From: Onishia taeanensis
GTDB taxonomy: Bacteria; Pseudomonadota; Gammaproteobacteria; Pseudomonadales; Halomonadaceae
Length of the DNA stretch: 64,000 bases
Direction: 5' to 3'
NCBI RefSeq assembly: GCF_013349955.1
Contig: NZ_JABVXC010000001.1
Location: 372,001-436,000, forward strand
Shown here one piece after another: positions 25,330-34,494 of this stretch; within the stretch, counting starts at the first letter, position 1, and every line of letters starts with the position of its first letter. The notes under the pieces were generated by a model. It did no database searches, was not told the origin of the DNA, and saw nothing but the letters and a program-made list of their open reading frames with translations. The translations under genes and the position numbers were made by a program.

Positions 25330-27387
25330 TTGAGTGCCGCCGACGACCGCCCCGCCCCCCTGCCTCCCCTGGCCGCCCTAGACGTCGCGCACCTCGACTG
25401 GCCGAGGGACGACACCAACAGCGAGGCGCCCCACTCCAGCGCTTTCGATGATGTCTACTTCTCGCGTCACGACGGTCGCGCCGAGACCGAGCACGTCTTC
25501 ATCAATGCCAACCGCCTGCCCGAGCGGTTTGCAGCCTGGCAGGGCCCGCGGCCCTTCGTGATCGGCGAGACCGGCTTCGGCACCGGCCTCAACATGCTGT
25601 GTGCCTGGGCCGCCTTCGAGCGTCACGCGCCGGCCACGGCGCGGCTGCATCTGGTCTCCACCGAGCGCTTCCCGATGAGCCGGGACGACCTCGAGCGGGC
25701 ACTGGCCGCCTGGCCAGATTTTCACGACAAGGCGGGCCGCCTAGCGGCCCAATGGCCGGCGCCGCTGGCCGGCGTGCATCGGCTGCATTTGAGCGCACGA
25801 GTGACCCTGGACCTGCACTTCGGCGACAGCGCCGAGCGCCTGGGCCAGCTCGATGGTCGCGTCGATGCCTGGTTCCTGGATGGCTTCGCGCCGTCCAAGA
25901 ACCCGGATATGTGGCAGCCCGCGCTCTTCACCGCCATGGCCCGCGCCAGCCGGCCAGGCGCCACCCTTGCCACCTTTACCTGCGCCGGCGTGGTCAAGCG
26001 CGGCCTCACGGCAGCAGGCTTTGCCTGGCGCAAGGTGCCAGGGCACGGGCGCAAGCGCGAGATGCTCGCCGGCGAAATCGACGCGCCACCCCACCATGAC
26101 CCTCGCCCAAACACGCCCTGGTTCACGCCGCCCTCGGCGCAGCCCGCTCGACACGTCGCGGTGATCGGCGCCGGACTCGCCGGCACCACGGTGGCCGAGG
26201 CCCTGGCGCGACGCGGCGTGGCGGTGACCCTGATCGAGCGCGAGGCCCCCGGCGCCGGCGGCTCGGGCAACCGCCAGGGCGCGCTCTACGTGAAGCTCGC
26301 CGCCGAGACCAACGCCCAGAGCCGGGTGTATCTCTCGGGGCTCCTGTACAGCCGGCGCTGGCTGACGACCCTGGACCCTGAGCGCACCTTCTGGGACGAC
26401 TGCGGCGTGCTGCAGCTGGCCACCAACGAGCGGGAAGCCAAGCGCCAGGCGCGCTTTCTCGCCAACCATACGCTGCCAGAGGACGTCGTCGCGGGCGTTG
26501 ACGCCGAGGCGGCCTCCGCGCGCGCGGGGGTGGCCATCGACTCGCCGGGGCTCGACTATGCCGGCGCCGGCTGGGTGCGGCCGGATCTATTGTGCGCCCG
26601 CCTTGCCGCGACGCCGGGCATCACCCTGCACCGAGGCGAGGTCAGCGAAATCACGCCAGGTGCTCGCCCCGCGACACATGAGGGAGGCTGGACGCTGACG
26701 CTCAAGGACGACGAGACAATCGTCGCCGATCAGGTGGTGGTGGCCACGGCGGCGCTGGCCAACCGCTTCGCACAGACCGCCGCACTGCCGCTGCAGCCGA
26801 TCCGCGGCCAGGTCAGCGCCGTCAGACTGCCCAAAGGCATTGACCTGCCAAGGCTTTCGCGGGTGATCTGCGCCGGCGGCTATGTGCCCCCGGCGACGGA
26901 CGGCATACTGAGCTTCGGCGCCACCTTCGCGCCCCATGACACCGACACCGCCCTGCGCGAGGCCGATCATGCAGCGAATCTTGCCGAACTGGAGGCGAGC
27001 CTGCCGCACTTCACGGCGGCACTCAGAAAGGCCGGCGTCGACCTGGCGCCGGAACAGCTCGACGGGCGGGTGGCGGTCCGCGCGGCGAGCCCCGACAAGA
27101 CCCCGTATGCCGGCCCGGTGCCGGACGCCGCACGCTGGCGCGAAGACTATTCGGCCCTTGCCAAGGATTCCCGGCGCATCCCCGACACGCCAGGTTCCCA
27201 TCACCCGGGGCTGTGGATCAGCGCCGCCCACGGCTCTCGCGGGCTTGCCAGCGCCCCGCTCTGTGCCGAGGTGATCGCCTCACGCATCTGCGACGAGCCG
27301 CTGCCGGTAGAACGCACCCTGGCCGACCACCTGCACCCGGGCCGGCGCTTGATCAGCGAGCTGATCAAGGGACAATCGAAGGCTTGA
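25330..27387 (+). CDS. mnmC: Bifunctional tRNA 5-methylaminomethyl-2-thiouridine synthesis protein MnmC
   Basis: Catalyses the last two steps of mnm5s2U34 synthesis in tRNAs for Lys, Glu and Gln. It has 685 residues: an N-terminal SAM methyltransferase (MnmC2, residues 1-245; SAM loop GETGFGTGLNML and DGFAPSKNPDMW) and a C-terminal FAD-dependent oxidase (MnmC1, 270-670; dinucleotide loop VIGAGLAGTTVAEALARRG, then GSGNRQGALYVKL and HGSRGLASAPLCAEV). The start is TTG behind CGGAG. The length matches E. coli MnmC (668). It is a single gene followed by a long GC hairpin. Confidence 0.96.
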   Translation: MSAADDRPAPLPPLAALDVAHLDWPRDDTNSEAPHSSAFDDVYFSRHDGRAETEHVFINANRLPERFAAWQGPRPFVIGETGFGTGLNMLCAWAAFERHAPATARLHLVSTERFPMSRDDLERALAAWPDFHDKAGRLAAQWPAPLAGVHRLHLSARVTLDLHFGDSAERLGQLDGRVDAWFLDGFAPSKNPDMWQPALFTAMARASRPGATLATFTCAGVVKRGLTAAGFAWRKVPGHGRKREMLAGEIDAPPHHDPRPNTPWFTPPSAQPARHVAVIGAGLAGTTVAEALARRGVAVTLIEREAPGAGGSGNRQGALYVKLAAETNAQSRVYLSGLLYSRRWLTTLDPERTFWDDCGVLQLATNEREAKRQARFLANHTLPEDVVAGVDAEAASARAGVAIDSPGLDYAGAGWVRPDLLCARLAATPGITLHRGEVSEITPGARPATHEGGWTLTLKDDETIVADQVVVATAALANRFAQTAALPLQPIRGQVSAVRLPKGIDLPRLSRVICAGGYVPPATDGILSFGATFAPHDTDTALREADHAANLAELEASLPHFTAALRKAGVDLAPEQLDGRVAVRAASPDKTPYAGPVPDAARWREDYSALAKDSRRIPDTPGSHHPGLWISAAHGSRGLASAPLCAEVIASRICDEPLPVERTLADHLHPGRRLISELIKGQSKA

Positions 27388-27407
27388 TGGGTTACCCCCC
27401 TGGAACG

Positions 27408-27443
27408 CCGACGCCCCGGCCATGGCCGGGGCCGGGGCGTCGG
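27408..27443. terminator. Long GC hairpin between mnmC and the cyd operon
   Basis: A perfect 13-bp stem CCGACGCCCCGGC/GCCGGGGCGTCGG with a 10-nt loop lies between convergent transcripts. There is no T tract, so it is probably a bidirectional barrier. A second hairpin, CTGAACGA/TCGTTCAG (27452-27471), overlaps the last codon of cydX. Confidence 0.55.
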
Positions 27444-27467
27444 AGTACGGGCTGAACGAGAGATCGT

Positions 27468-27662
27468 TCAGTACTGGTCGTCTTGATGCTCATCGTAGCG
27501 GGCATCGATGATCGCCGTACCCGCCGCCGCGATCAGCACGATCATCACCGTGCCCAGCACCCAGGCGAAGTACCAGGCGCCACGCTCGCCCAGCACGATG
27601 GTCAGGGCGATCGCCACCACGGCGACGAGCAGCCAGAAGAGAAAGATCAGGACATGTTTCAT
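27468..27662 (-). CDS. cydX: CydX-like small subunit of cytochrome bd with an extra N-terminal helix
   Basis: The protein has 64 residues. The C-terminal part carries the CydX signature WYFAWVLGT followed by a membrane helix, as in the 37-residue E. coli subunit that stabilises the haem b595/d site. Here it is preceded by a second hydrophobic helix (residues 1-24, MKHVLIFLFWLLVAVVAIAL) with no internal start codon between, so a two-helix protein is made. The ATG at 27662 begins 14 bp after the cydB stop; the longer upstream frame overlaps cydB and is rejected. Last gene of cydA-cydB-cydX. Confidence 0.85.
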   Translation of the reverse strand: MKHVLIFLFWLLVAVVAIALTIVLGERGAWYFAWVLGTVMIVLIAAAGTAIIDARYDEHQDDQY

Positions 27663-27676
27663 GGTGCGCTCCGCAA

Positions 27677-28810
27677 TCAGTAGGCGTGTTCGTCGTGGGC
27701 GATCGATTCCGGCGTCACCTTGCCGCGCATCACCCAGAAGGCCCAGCTGGTGTAGATGGCGATGATCGGAATGAAGACCAGGGTGAAGGCCAGCATCCAG
27801 CCAAGCGTCCCCAGGCTCGAGGAGGCGTCCCACACGGTCAGGCTGTGGCTAGGCTCGCTGGACGACGGCATCAAAAACGGGAACATCGCCGCGCCCAAGG
27901 TGACCAGGGTGGCGGCCCAGGCCAGCGCGCCCAGCCACCAGGCCAGGTGCGACAGGCCGGCGCGCGCCGCGGCGATGCCGCCCAGCACGGCCAGGTAGAC
28001 CGCCGCCGGAACCAGCCACAGCGCCGGATGCGCCACATAGTTGGCGAGCCAGGCGCCGGACGCGGTTTCCACCGTCTTGTTGAGCGGCAATGCCGGGCCG
28101 GCCGGATCGCCCCCCGCGGTGATCTCGTAGCCATGCATCATCGAAACCCAGATGCCGCAGATGGAGAACACCGCCAGAGCCGTCAGACCGGCGACGGTGA
28201 CCAGCCGGCAGGCGCGCTCGCGAATCACCCCGGTACCGCGATTCATCACCATCGTCCCGCCCTGATAGAGCGCCAGCGCCAGCGACATCACCCCGCACAG
28301 CACGGCGAAGGGGTTGAACAGGGTGATGAAGCTGCCGGTGTAGTAGGAGATCATGTTCCAGGTGAAGTGGAAGGGCACGCCTTGCAGCATGTTACCCATC
28401 GCCGCGCCGAAGACGATCATCGGCACCGCGCCGGAGACGAACAGCATCCAGTCCCAGGCCCCGCGCCAGCGATCACTGGGCAGCTTGCTGCGGTACTCGA
28501 AGCCCAGCGGACGCACGATCATCGACCACAGCAGCACCAGCATGACCACATAGAGCCCCGAGAAGGCAGTGGCGTAGATGGTCGGCCAGGCGGCGAACAC
28601 GGCGCCGCCGCCGAGAATGAACCACACCTGATTGCCGTCCCAGTGCGGGGCGATCATGTTGATCACCGCGCGGCGCTCGCCGTCGGTGCGGCCCAGGTAG
28701 CGCAGTGCGGCGCCGACCCCCATGTCCATGCCGACCATCACCGCCAGGCCGATCAACAGCACGCCCAGCAGTACCCACCAGGTCACCTTGAGTAGTATGT
28801 ACGGATCCAT
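27677..28810 (-). CDS. cydB: Cytochrome bd ubiquinol oxidase subunit II
   Basis: Integral membrane subunit paired with CydA in the high-affinity terminal oxidase. It has 377 residues, the E. coli length, with about nine membrane helices. Conserved blocks include VMVGMDMGVGAALRYLGRTDGERRAVIN near the N-terminus (cut by the second helix), HWDGNQVWFILGGGAVFAAWP, VRPLGFEYRSK and the C-terminal FPFLMPSSSEPSHSLTVWDASSS. It starts 3 bp after the cydA stop, so the two are co-translated. It is followed by cydX. Confidence 0.97.
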   Translation of the reverse strand: MDPYILLKVTWWVLLGVLLIGLAVMVGMDMGVGAALRYLGRTDGERRAVINMIAPHWDGNQVWFILGGGAVFAAWPTIYATAFSGLYVVMLVLLWSMIVRPLGFEYRSKLPSDRWRGAWDWMLFVSGAVPMIVFGAAMGNMLQGVPFHFTWNMISYYTGSFITLFNPFAVLCGVMSLALALYQGGTMVMNRGTGVIRERACRLVTVAGLTALAVFSICGIWVSMMHGYEITAGGDPAGPALPLNKTVETASGAWLANYVAHPALWLVPAAVYLAVLGGIAAARAGLSHLAWWLGALAWAATLVTLGAAMFPFLMPSSSEPSHSLTVWDASSSLGTLGWMLAFTLVFIPIIAIYTSWAFWVMRGKVTPESIAHDEHAY

Positions 28811-28813
28811 GGC

Positions 28814-30394
28814 TTAGGCCTCGCTCCACTGGGATGAATGACGTTGGGTCGGTTCGACAGGCGATTCGCGCCTGTCTTCGCTCGGCCCCAGGCGAATGAA
28901 TTTCACCATCAGGAACATCTCGATGACGATGAACAGGGTGTAGAGCAGTACGAAGCCGACCAGCGAGAAGATCATGTAACCGACGCTGTGGGTGGAAGCG
29001 GACAGCCAGGTCGGCAGCTGACCGTAGACCGTCCACGGCTGGCGACCCAGTTCGGCAACGATCCAGCCTGCCTCGTTGGCGATGAAGGGCACCGGAATCA
29101 TCCACGGTGCCAGGCGCAGGAACCCGTTATGCCGATGCAGGGTGCCGCGCAGCGAATAGATGACCGCAAGGATCAGGAAGGCCATCATCAAGAAGGCCGC
29201 CACCACCATCACCCGGAACGACCAGAACACTGGTGCCACCGGCGGGATGGTATCGGCCGCCGCCTTGGCGATCTGCGCATCGGTGGCCTGGGAGACGTCC
29301 TCGACATAGCGCTGGACCAGCAGCGCATAGCCCAGGTTGTCCTGATGGGCGTCGAAGGTCGCGCGCGCCTCGGCATCGTCCGGATTTTCGCGCAGAGCCT
29401 TAAGCGCGGTCAGCGCCGGGATACCGTCGCGGATCTTCGCCTCGGCATCGACTTCCAGGTCGCTCACGCCGGGAATCGACTCGTCGAAGGTATGGGTGAC
29501 CAGCGGGGTGAGCAGGTAGGGCACCTGCAACTCGAAGTCGTTGCGCTTCTCCTCCTGGTTGGGCCAGGCGATCAGATTGAAGCCAGCAGGCGCCTCGGCG
29601 GTCTCCCACAGCCCTTCCATGGCAGCCAGTTTGGTGGGCTGGGCACTGCCGTTGATGAAGCCCAGGGCGTCGCCCAGCGAAATCACGCCGACGGTGGCGA
29701 ATACGCCGAACAGCGCGGCGACCCGGAAGGAGCGCTTGGCCAGTTCGATATGGCGGCGGCGCAGCAGGTAGAAGGCGCTGATGCCCACCACGAAGATCGC
29801 CGCGGTCACGTAGCCGGCAATGCTGGTATGCACGAACTTGGCCTGTGCTTCCGGGCTGAAGATCAGGTCGGGCAGGCTGGTCAGCTCCATGCGCATGGTG
29901 TCGGGATTGAACACCGAGCCGACGGGATTCTGCATGTAGCCGTTGGCGACCAGAATCCACAGCGCCGAGAGGTTGGAGCCCAACGCGACCATGTAGGTCA
30001 CCAGCAGGTGCTTGCCGCGGGACAGCTTGCCCCAGCCGAACAGCATCAGGCCGACGAAGGTCGACTCGAGGAAGAATGCCATCAGACCCTCGATGGCCAG
30101 CGGTGCACCGAAGATGTCGCCGACGAAGTGCGAGTAGGTCGACCAATTGGTGCCGAACTCGAACTCCATGGTCAGCCCGGTGGCCACGCCCAGGGCGAAG
30201 TTGATGGCGAACAGCTTCGACCAGAAGTGGGTCATCTGGCGATAGATATCGCGGCCGGTGATGACGTAGATGGTCTCCATCGTCGCCAGCAACACCGATA
30301 GCCCCAGTGTCAGCGGCACGAAGAGATAGTGGTACAACGCCGTCGCCGCGAACTGAGTCCGCGACAACTCGATGACGGTGTCTAGTTCTTGCAT
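28814..30394 (-). CDS. cydA: Cytochrome bd ubiquinol oxidase subunit I
   Basis: Haem-bearing catalytic subunit reducing oxygen with quinol. The ATG at 30394 (MQELDTVIELSRTQFAATAL) gives 526 residues; upstream codons are not conserved. H18-type haem ligand region YHYLFVPLTLG, EFGTNWSTYSHFVGDIFGAPLAIEG split over the third helix, and GRQPWTVYGQLPT near residue 445 are intact. A long Q-loop (about 250-385) makes this the long, E. coli-like form. An FNR/ANR-type box lies 112 bp upstream between cydC and cydA, so cydABX probably has its own oxygen-controlled promoter in addition to cydDC read-through. Confidence 0.97.
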   Translation of the reverse strand: MQELDTVIELSRTQFAATALYHYLFVPLTLGLSVLLATMETIYVITGRDIYRQMTHFWSKLFAINFALGVATGLTMEFEFGTNWSTYSHFVGDIFGAPLAIEGLMAFFLESTFVGLMLFGWGKLSRGKHLLVTYMVALGSNLSALWILVANGYMQNPVGSVFNPDTMRMELTSLPDLIFSPEAQAKFVHTSIAGYVTAAIFVVGISAFYLLRRRHIELAKRSFRVAALFGVFATVGVISLGDALGFINGSAQPTKLAAMEGLWETAEAPAGFNLIAWPNQEEKRNDFELQVPYLLTPLVTHTFDESIPGVSDLEVDAEAKIRDGIPALTALKALRENPDDAEARATFDAHQDNLGYALLVQRYVEDVSQATDAQIAKAAADTIPPVAPVFWSFRVMVVAAFLMMAFLILAVIYSLRGTLHRHNGFLRLAPWMIPVPFIANEAGWIVAELGRQPWTVYGQLPTWLSASTHSVGYMIFSLVGFVLLYTLFIVIEMFLMVKFIRLGPSEDRRESPVEPTQRHSSQWSEA

Positions 30395-30505
30395 GGCGAA
30401 AGTGCTCTCTATGATCCCTGCTGCGAAACCGGCGCCCGATGCGAGACGCAAGCGAGACCGGGGAAAGATACCCAATCAGGGTAAATCAATGCCCGGACAG
30501 GCTTT

Positions 30506-30519
30506 TTGACCTGCATCAA
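30506..30519 (-). promoter_or_regulatory. FNR/ANR-type box upstream of cydA
   Basis: The minus strand reads TTGATGCAGGTCAA, 9 of 10 conserved bases of TTGAT-N4-ATCAA. It is centred 119 bp before the cydA ATG. The identical 14-mer occurs upstream of cydD. Confidence 0.7.
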
Positions 30520-30526
30520 GGGCCAT

Positions 30527-32320
30527 TCAGGGGGTGACCTCGGCCGGCCGCGGCGCGGTGTCGCAGGCACTGTCATAATCACTGACGCCCCCCGACAGCC
30601 CACCGACGGCCAGACGCCGGTAATCGGCACAGTCGCGCGCAAGGGTGGCATGATCGCCCGCGGCCAGCAGGCGGCCGTGCTCGAGCATCAGCACGCGGTC
30701 GACCTGGCGCACCCAGGCCATGTGGTGGCTGATCAGCAACAGCGTGCGCCCCGCGAGATAGCCGTCGAGGTTGCGCCACAGGCGGGCCGCCGTGGCGTTG
30801 TCCAGCCCCTCGCAGGGCTCGTCGAGTATCACCAGCGGCGCGTCGCGCAGCAGCGCCCGGGCGATGCCCAAACGGCGGATCTGGCCACCGGACAGCTTGA
30901 GCCCCTCCTCACCCACCAGGGTGTCGTAACCCTCTGGCAGTGCCAGAATCTCGTCATGCAGGCAGGCCAGCCGCGCGGCCTCGATCATCGCGTCCTCGTC
31001 GGCCTCGGGGGCGCCGATCAACAGGTTGTCGCGCACCGAGGCGTGGAACAGATAGATCTTCTGCGGCACATAGGCGATGCGGGTGCGCAGGTCATCGCTG
31101 CAATAGTCGCCGATCGGCCGGCCGTCCCAGTAGAGCGTGCCACGCTCGGCCTCGACCAGCCGCAGCAGCAACTGGGCGACGGTACTCTTGCCGGCGCCGC
31201 TGGGCCCGACCAGGGCGACCCGCTCGCCCGGCGCGATGGCCAGATCCAGGCCATCCAGCGCCGCCGCGCCCTCAGGGGCATGGCGCACGCCGACGCCCAC
31301 CAAGCGCAGCGCGTCACTGGCCGGCGCCTCAAGCGGCGTTTCGGGCTCGGTCACCGCCGGACGCAGCGCCTCGAAGGCGCGCAGCCGACGCGTCGCCGAA
31401 CGCACCTGGCCCAGTGCCTGCCAGGCCCCGGGCAACTGGGCCACGGCCTCGAAACAGCCCATCGCCAGCAGCACCACTGGGGCGAAGTCCACCGCGTCAA
31501 GCCCCGGCGACTGCAGCCGCGGCACCATCAGCCAGGCGGTGGCCAGCACCGCCAGATGGGTGAAGACCAGCACCCCGGCCTGAGACAGCCCCGAGAGCCG
31601 CGACAGGCGTGCCTGACAGGCGATCCAGCGCCGCCCCAGGGCATCTACCCGGCGCCGGCGTTGGTCAAGCACACCGAACACCGTCAGCTCGCCGAGGCCT
31701 TCGACCGCGTCGACCACCTCGGCCTTGAGCGCCGCGCCGACCTCGACCGCCTCGGCCCCGGGGCGCCGTCCGAGCCGCTCGACCAGCGCCGGCAATAGCG
31801 CCCCGGCCGCCAGCAGCAGCGCCAGATCGACCAGCGCCACCGCCGGGCTGTAGACGGCGAGCACGGCCACCGCCCCGGCCACGCAAACCAGCGCCACCAC
31901 CGCGGGGGTCAGCAGTCGCAGGTAGACGCTGTCCAGGGTGTCGATGTCGGCACGGATGCGCGCCAACAGGTCGCCGTTGCGCAGGCCCTGCAACTGCAGC
32001 GGCGAGAGCGGCTCCACCTGACGGTAGAACCGCACCCGCAAGCCGGTGAGCAGGCGCAGCGTGGCGTCGTGGCTGACCAGTCGCTCGAGATAGCGCCCGC
32101 CGGTGCGGGTGATCGCCAGGCCGCGAATCAAGGCTGCCGGGGTGAAATAGTTGAAATCCGCCGCAACGAGTCCCGCCGCCGCCATGCTGGCCAAGAACCA
32201 GCCCGATACGGCGAGCAGCGCCATGTTGGCGGAGACGGTCACCACGCTGAGCAGGATGCCCAGCGCGAAGTAGCCGAGATAGGGCCGGGCCAGGGTCAGC
32301 CACCAGCGCAGATCGCTCAT
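30527..32320 (-). CDS. cydC: Cysteine/glutathione ABC exporter subunit CydC
   Basis: One half of the heterodimeric CydDC transporter that exports cysteine and glutathione and is required for cytochrome bd assembly. It has 597 residues: six membrane helices (about 1-310) followed by an ABC domain with Walker A GPSGAGKST, signature LSGGQIRR, Walker B LVILDEPCEGLD and a switch His (LLISHHM). It overlaps cydD by 4 bp. Downstream lies the cydA promoter region. The Glu after Walker B is present, so this site looks hydrolysis-competent. Confidence 0.95.
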   Translation of the reverse strand: MSDLRWWLTLARPYLGYFALGILLSVVTVSANMALLAVSGWFLASMAAAGLVAADFNYFTPAALIRGLAITRTGGRYLERLVSHDATLRLLTGLRVRFYRQVEPLSPLQLQGLRNGDLLARIRADIDTLDSVYLRLLTPAVVALVCVAGAVAVLAVYSPAVALVDLALLLAAGALLPALVERLGRRPGAEAVEVGAALKAEVVDAVEGLGELTVFGVLDQRRRRVDALGRRWIACQARLSRLSGLSQAGVLVFTHLAVLATAWLMVPRLQSPGLDAVDFAPVVLLAMGCFEAVAQLPGAWQALGQVRSATRRLRAFEALRPAVTEPETPLEAPASDALRLVGVGVRHAPEGAAALDGLDLAIAPGERVALVGPSGAGKSTVAQLLLRLVEAERGTLYWDGRPIGDYCSDDLRTRIAYVPQKIYLFHASVRDNLLIGAPEADEDAMIEAARLACLHDEILALPEGYDTLVGEEGLKLSGGQIRRLGIARALLRDAPLVILDEPCEGLDNATAARLWRNLDGYLAGRTLLLISHHMAWVRQVDRVLMLEHGRLLAAGDHATLARDCADYRRLAVGGLSGGVSDYDSACDTAPRPAEVTP

Positions 32321-34116
32321 GACAGCGCCTCCCCGGCAGCATCCGAGACCAGCCGGGCATAGAGCCCGCCGGCCGCGAGCAGCTCATCGTGACTGCCCTG
32401 CTCGCGGACGCGTCCGTCCTCGAGGACCACGATGCGATCGGCGTGGCGCACGGTCGCCAGCCGGTGGGCGATGACCACCAGGCTACGGCCCTCACCCAAC
32501 GCCTTCAGGGCCGTGACCAGCGCGCGCTCGTTGTCGGCATCGAGGTGGGCGCTGATCTCGTCGGCGACCACGAAACCGGCGTCACGCACCAGGGCCCGGG
32601 CGATCGCCAGACGCTGCGCCTCGCCGCCGGACAGGCGTACACCGCGTTCGCCGAGCGGGGTGTCGAGCCCCTGTGGCAGGGTCGCGACGAAGTCCTGTGC
32701 CTGTGCCAGCTCGAGCGACCGCCACAGCGTGGCATCGTCGACGCCTCTCCCCAAACAGAGGTTGTCGCGCACGCTGCCGAAGAACAGTCGCGGCTGCTGC
32801 GGCACCCAGGCCAGCGTCTCGCGCCAGGCGACGATGTCGATCTCGTCCAGGGTCACGCCATCGACCGTCACCGCGCCGCGGTCAGGGCGCAGCAGGCCCA
32901 GCAGCATCAGCGCCAAGGTGCTCTTGCCGGCGCCCGAGGGGCCGACAACCGCCACCGTCTCGCCGGGGGCAATGCTCAGCGAGACATCATCGAGCGCCGG
33001 CTTGCGCGGAACATGCGTGTCGCCGGCGGAAGCGTCATCGCCGCGAGCAACGTCGTCGGCGGGATAGGCATAGCCGAGCCCGGCCAGCTCGACCCGCGGC
33101 ACCCGCCCCGCGCCGAGGCCGTCGCGCCGCGTCCCGGTCCACTCGAGTGTCGGCGCGTCGAGCAGTTCGACGATGCGCTCGGCGGCCCCGAGCGCTTCCA
33201 TGCGTGCGTGATAGACCCCGCCCATGTTGCGCAGCGGCAAATAGAACTCCGGCGCCAGCAGCAGCACCAGAAAGCCCGACTCGAAGTCCAGCTCGCCCCA
33301 CAGCAGCCGGAAACCGATCAACACCGCGACCAGGGCGATGCTCACCGTGGCCAGGAACTCCAGGACCAGCGACGAGATGAAGGCCAGACGCAGGACCTGG
33401 AGCGTGCTGGTGCGATACTCCTCGGAGAGCCGTTCGATCAGCCGCGCCTCGCGCCGGCCCAGGTTGAAGACCTTGAGCGTGGTCAGCCCCTGCAAGGCAT
33501 CGAGGAAGTGCCCGGAGAGCTGGCCCATGCGCCGCCACTGGCGCTGGTTGAGCTTCTCCGCGCCCTTGCCGATGAAGATCATGAACACCGGGATCAGCGG
33601 CGCGGTGACCATCAGGATCAGCGCCGAGACCCAGTCGATAGGCAGGATCACCGCCAGGATCGCCAGCGGGATCAGCGCGGCCAGTGCGGTCTGCGGCAGG
33701 TAGCGGGCATAGTAGGCCTCGAGCTGCTCGACGCCGTCGGCGACGGTGTTGACCACATCGCCAGTCTGCGCGCCGCGCTGCCAGACCAGCCCCAGCGCCT
33801 GCAACTGGCGCATCAGGCGCTCGCGCACCGCGAGCTTGACGGTGCTCGCCGCCGTGAAGGCGAAGTGTTCGACGGCATAGATCAGCCCGGCGCGCAGCAG
33901 CAGGATCGCCAGCATGGCAGCGAACGCCGGCCACAGCCTGGCGAGTGGCGCCTGCTGGAAGATCGCGCCATCGGCGACATGGGCGAGCAGGGTCGCCTGG
34001 ATGATAAGTAGCACGCCGCTGGCGAGCCCCAGGCCAATGGCCCAGGTAACGGGCGTGCGCACACGACGGCTCTCCTGCTTGAGCCAGCCGAGGGGGTTGG
34101 TCGTTGTGGTTTGCAT
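32317..34116 (-). CDS. cydD: Cysteine/glutathione ABC exporter subunit CydD
   Basis: The partner of CydC. It has 599 residues: a six-helix exporter domain (1-330), then an ABC domain with Walker A GPSGAGKST, signature LSGGEAQR, Walker B FVVADEISAHLD and switch His (LVVIAHRL). A polar insertion around residues 355-375 (DDVARGDDASAGDTHVP) precedes the ABC core and looks like a species-specific linker. First gene of the cyd cluster. The start ATG follows CTCCGGCTCTACG with no strong Shine-Dalgarno sequence. An FNR/ANR-type box lies about 90 bp upstream. Confidence 0.95.
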   Translation of the reverse strand: MQTTTTNPLGWLKQESRRVRTPVTWAIGLGLASGVLLIIQATLLAHVADGAIFQQAPLARLWPAFAAMLAILLLRAGLIYAVEHFAFTAASTVKLAVRERLMRQLQALGLVWQRGAQTGDVVNTVADGVEQLEAYYARYLPQTALAALIPLAILAVILPIDWVSALILMVTAPLIPVFMIFIGKGAEKLNQRQWRRMGQLSGHFLDALQGLTTLKVFNLGRREARLIERLSEEYRTSTLQVLRLAFISSLVLEFLATVSIALVAVLIGFRLLWGELDFESGFLVLLLAPEFYLPLRNMGGVYHARMEALGAAERIVELLDAPTLEWTGTRRDGLGAGRVPRVELAGLGYAYPADDVARGDDASAGDTHVPRKPALDDVSLSIAPGETVAVVGPSGAGKSTLALMLLGLLRPDRGAVTVDGVTLDEIDIVAWRETLAWVPQQPRLFFGSVRDNLCLGRGVDDATLWRSLELAQAQDFVATLPQGLDTPLGERGVRLSGGEAQRLAIARALVRDAGFVVADEISAHLDADNERALVTALKALGEGRSLVVIAHRLATVRHADRIVVLEDGRVREQGSHDELLAAGGLYARLVSDAAGEALS

Positions 34117-34205
34117 CGTAGAGCCGGAGTCAGGGAGTCAGTCTTTAGAAGGGACGCATCGTGGTCCGTTTCGGGCCCAGTCTACGCGTTGCGCTTGGTC
34201 ATCCC

Positions 34206-34219
34206 TTGACCTGCATCAA
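34206..34219 (-). promoter_or_regulatory. FNR/ANR-type box upstream of cydD
   Basis: The same minus-strand 14-mer TTGATGCAGGTCAA as at 30506-30519, centred 96 bp before the cydD ATG. It suggests parallel oxygen-dependent control of both parts of the cyd cluster. Confidence 0.7.
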
Positions 34220-34494
34220 CCTGGCTCGCGATGCATTGCCTCGTAGGCCTCGACGGACCCGCCGGCGGCCCACCGCTGGATAAGGTGGCGACCCGCGACC
34301 CGGCCATGGCGCAGCGAAGCGAGAGACACGATAAGGAGAGAGACAGTCAGGGAGACACACTCAGGGAAGGGGCATGGCGCGGGGGGATGCGTCATGTGCG
34401 ATGTCTGGAGCTGGGCCAGCGCCGGTCGAACGGCGACGGCCCAGACGATACGGAAGGCCGGGACGCCGCGGCGGCGTCCCGGTGGAGCTTGGGC
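34220..34494. other. Gap between cydD and phoX with a hairpin
   Basis: The only clear structure is CCGGGACGCCG/CGGCGTCCCGG (34458-34482), an 11-bp stem 12 bp past the phoX stop, probably the phoX terminator although its tail (CCTTCCGT) is only moderately T-rich. A plus-strand frame from 34231 overlaps phoX antisense and is not a gene. Confidence 0.5.

Noticed and set aside
28838..34011. Long plus-strand frames opposite cydA, cydC and cydD
   Set aside because: Antisense shadows of well-conserved membrane proteins; compositions rich in Gln, His and Arg with no homology or ribosome-binding site.
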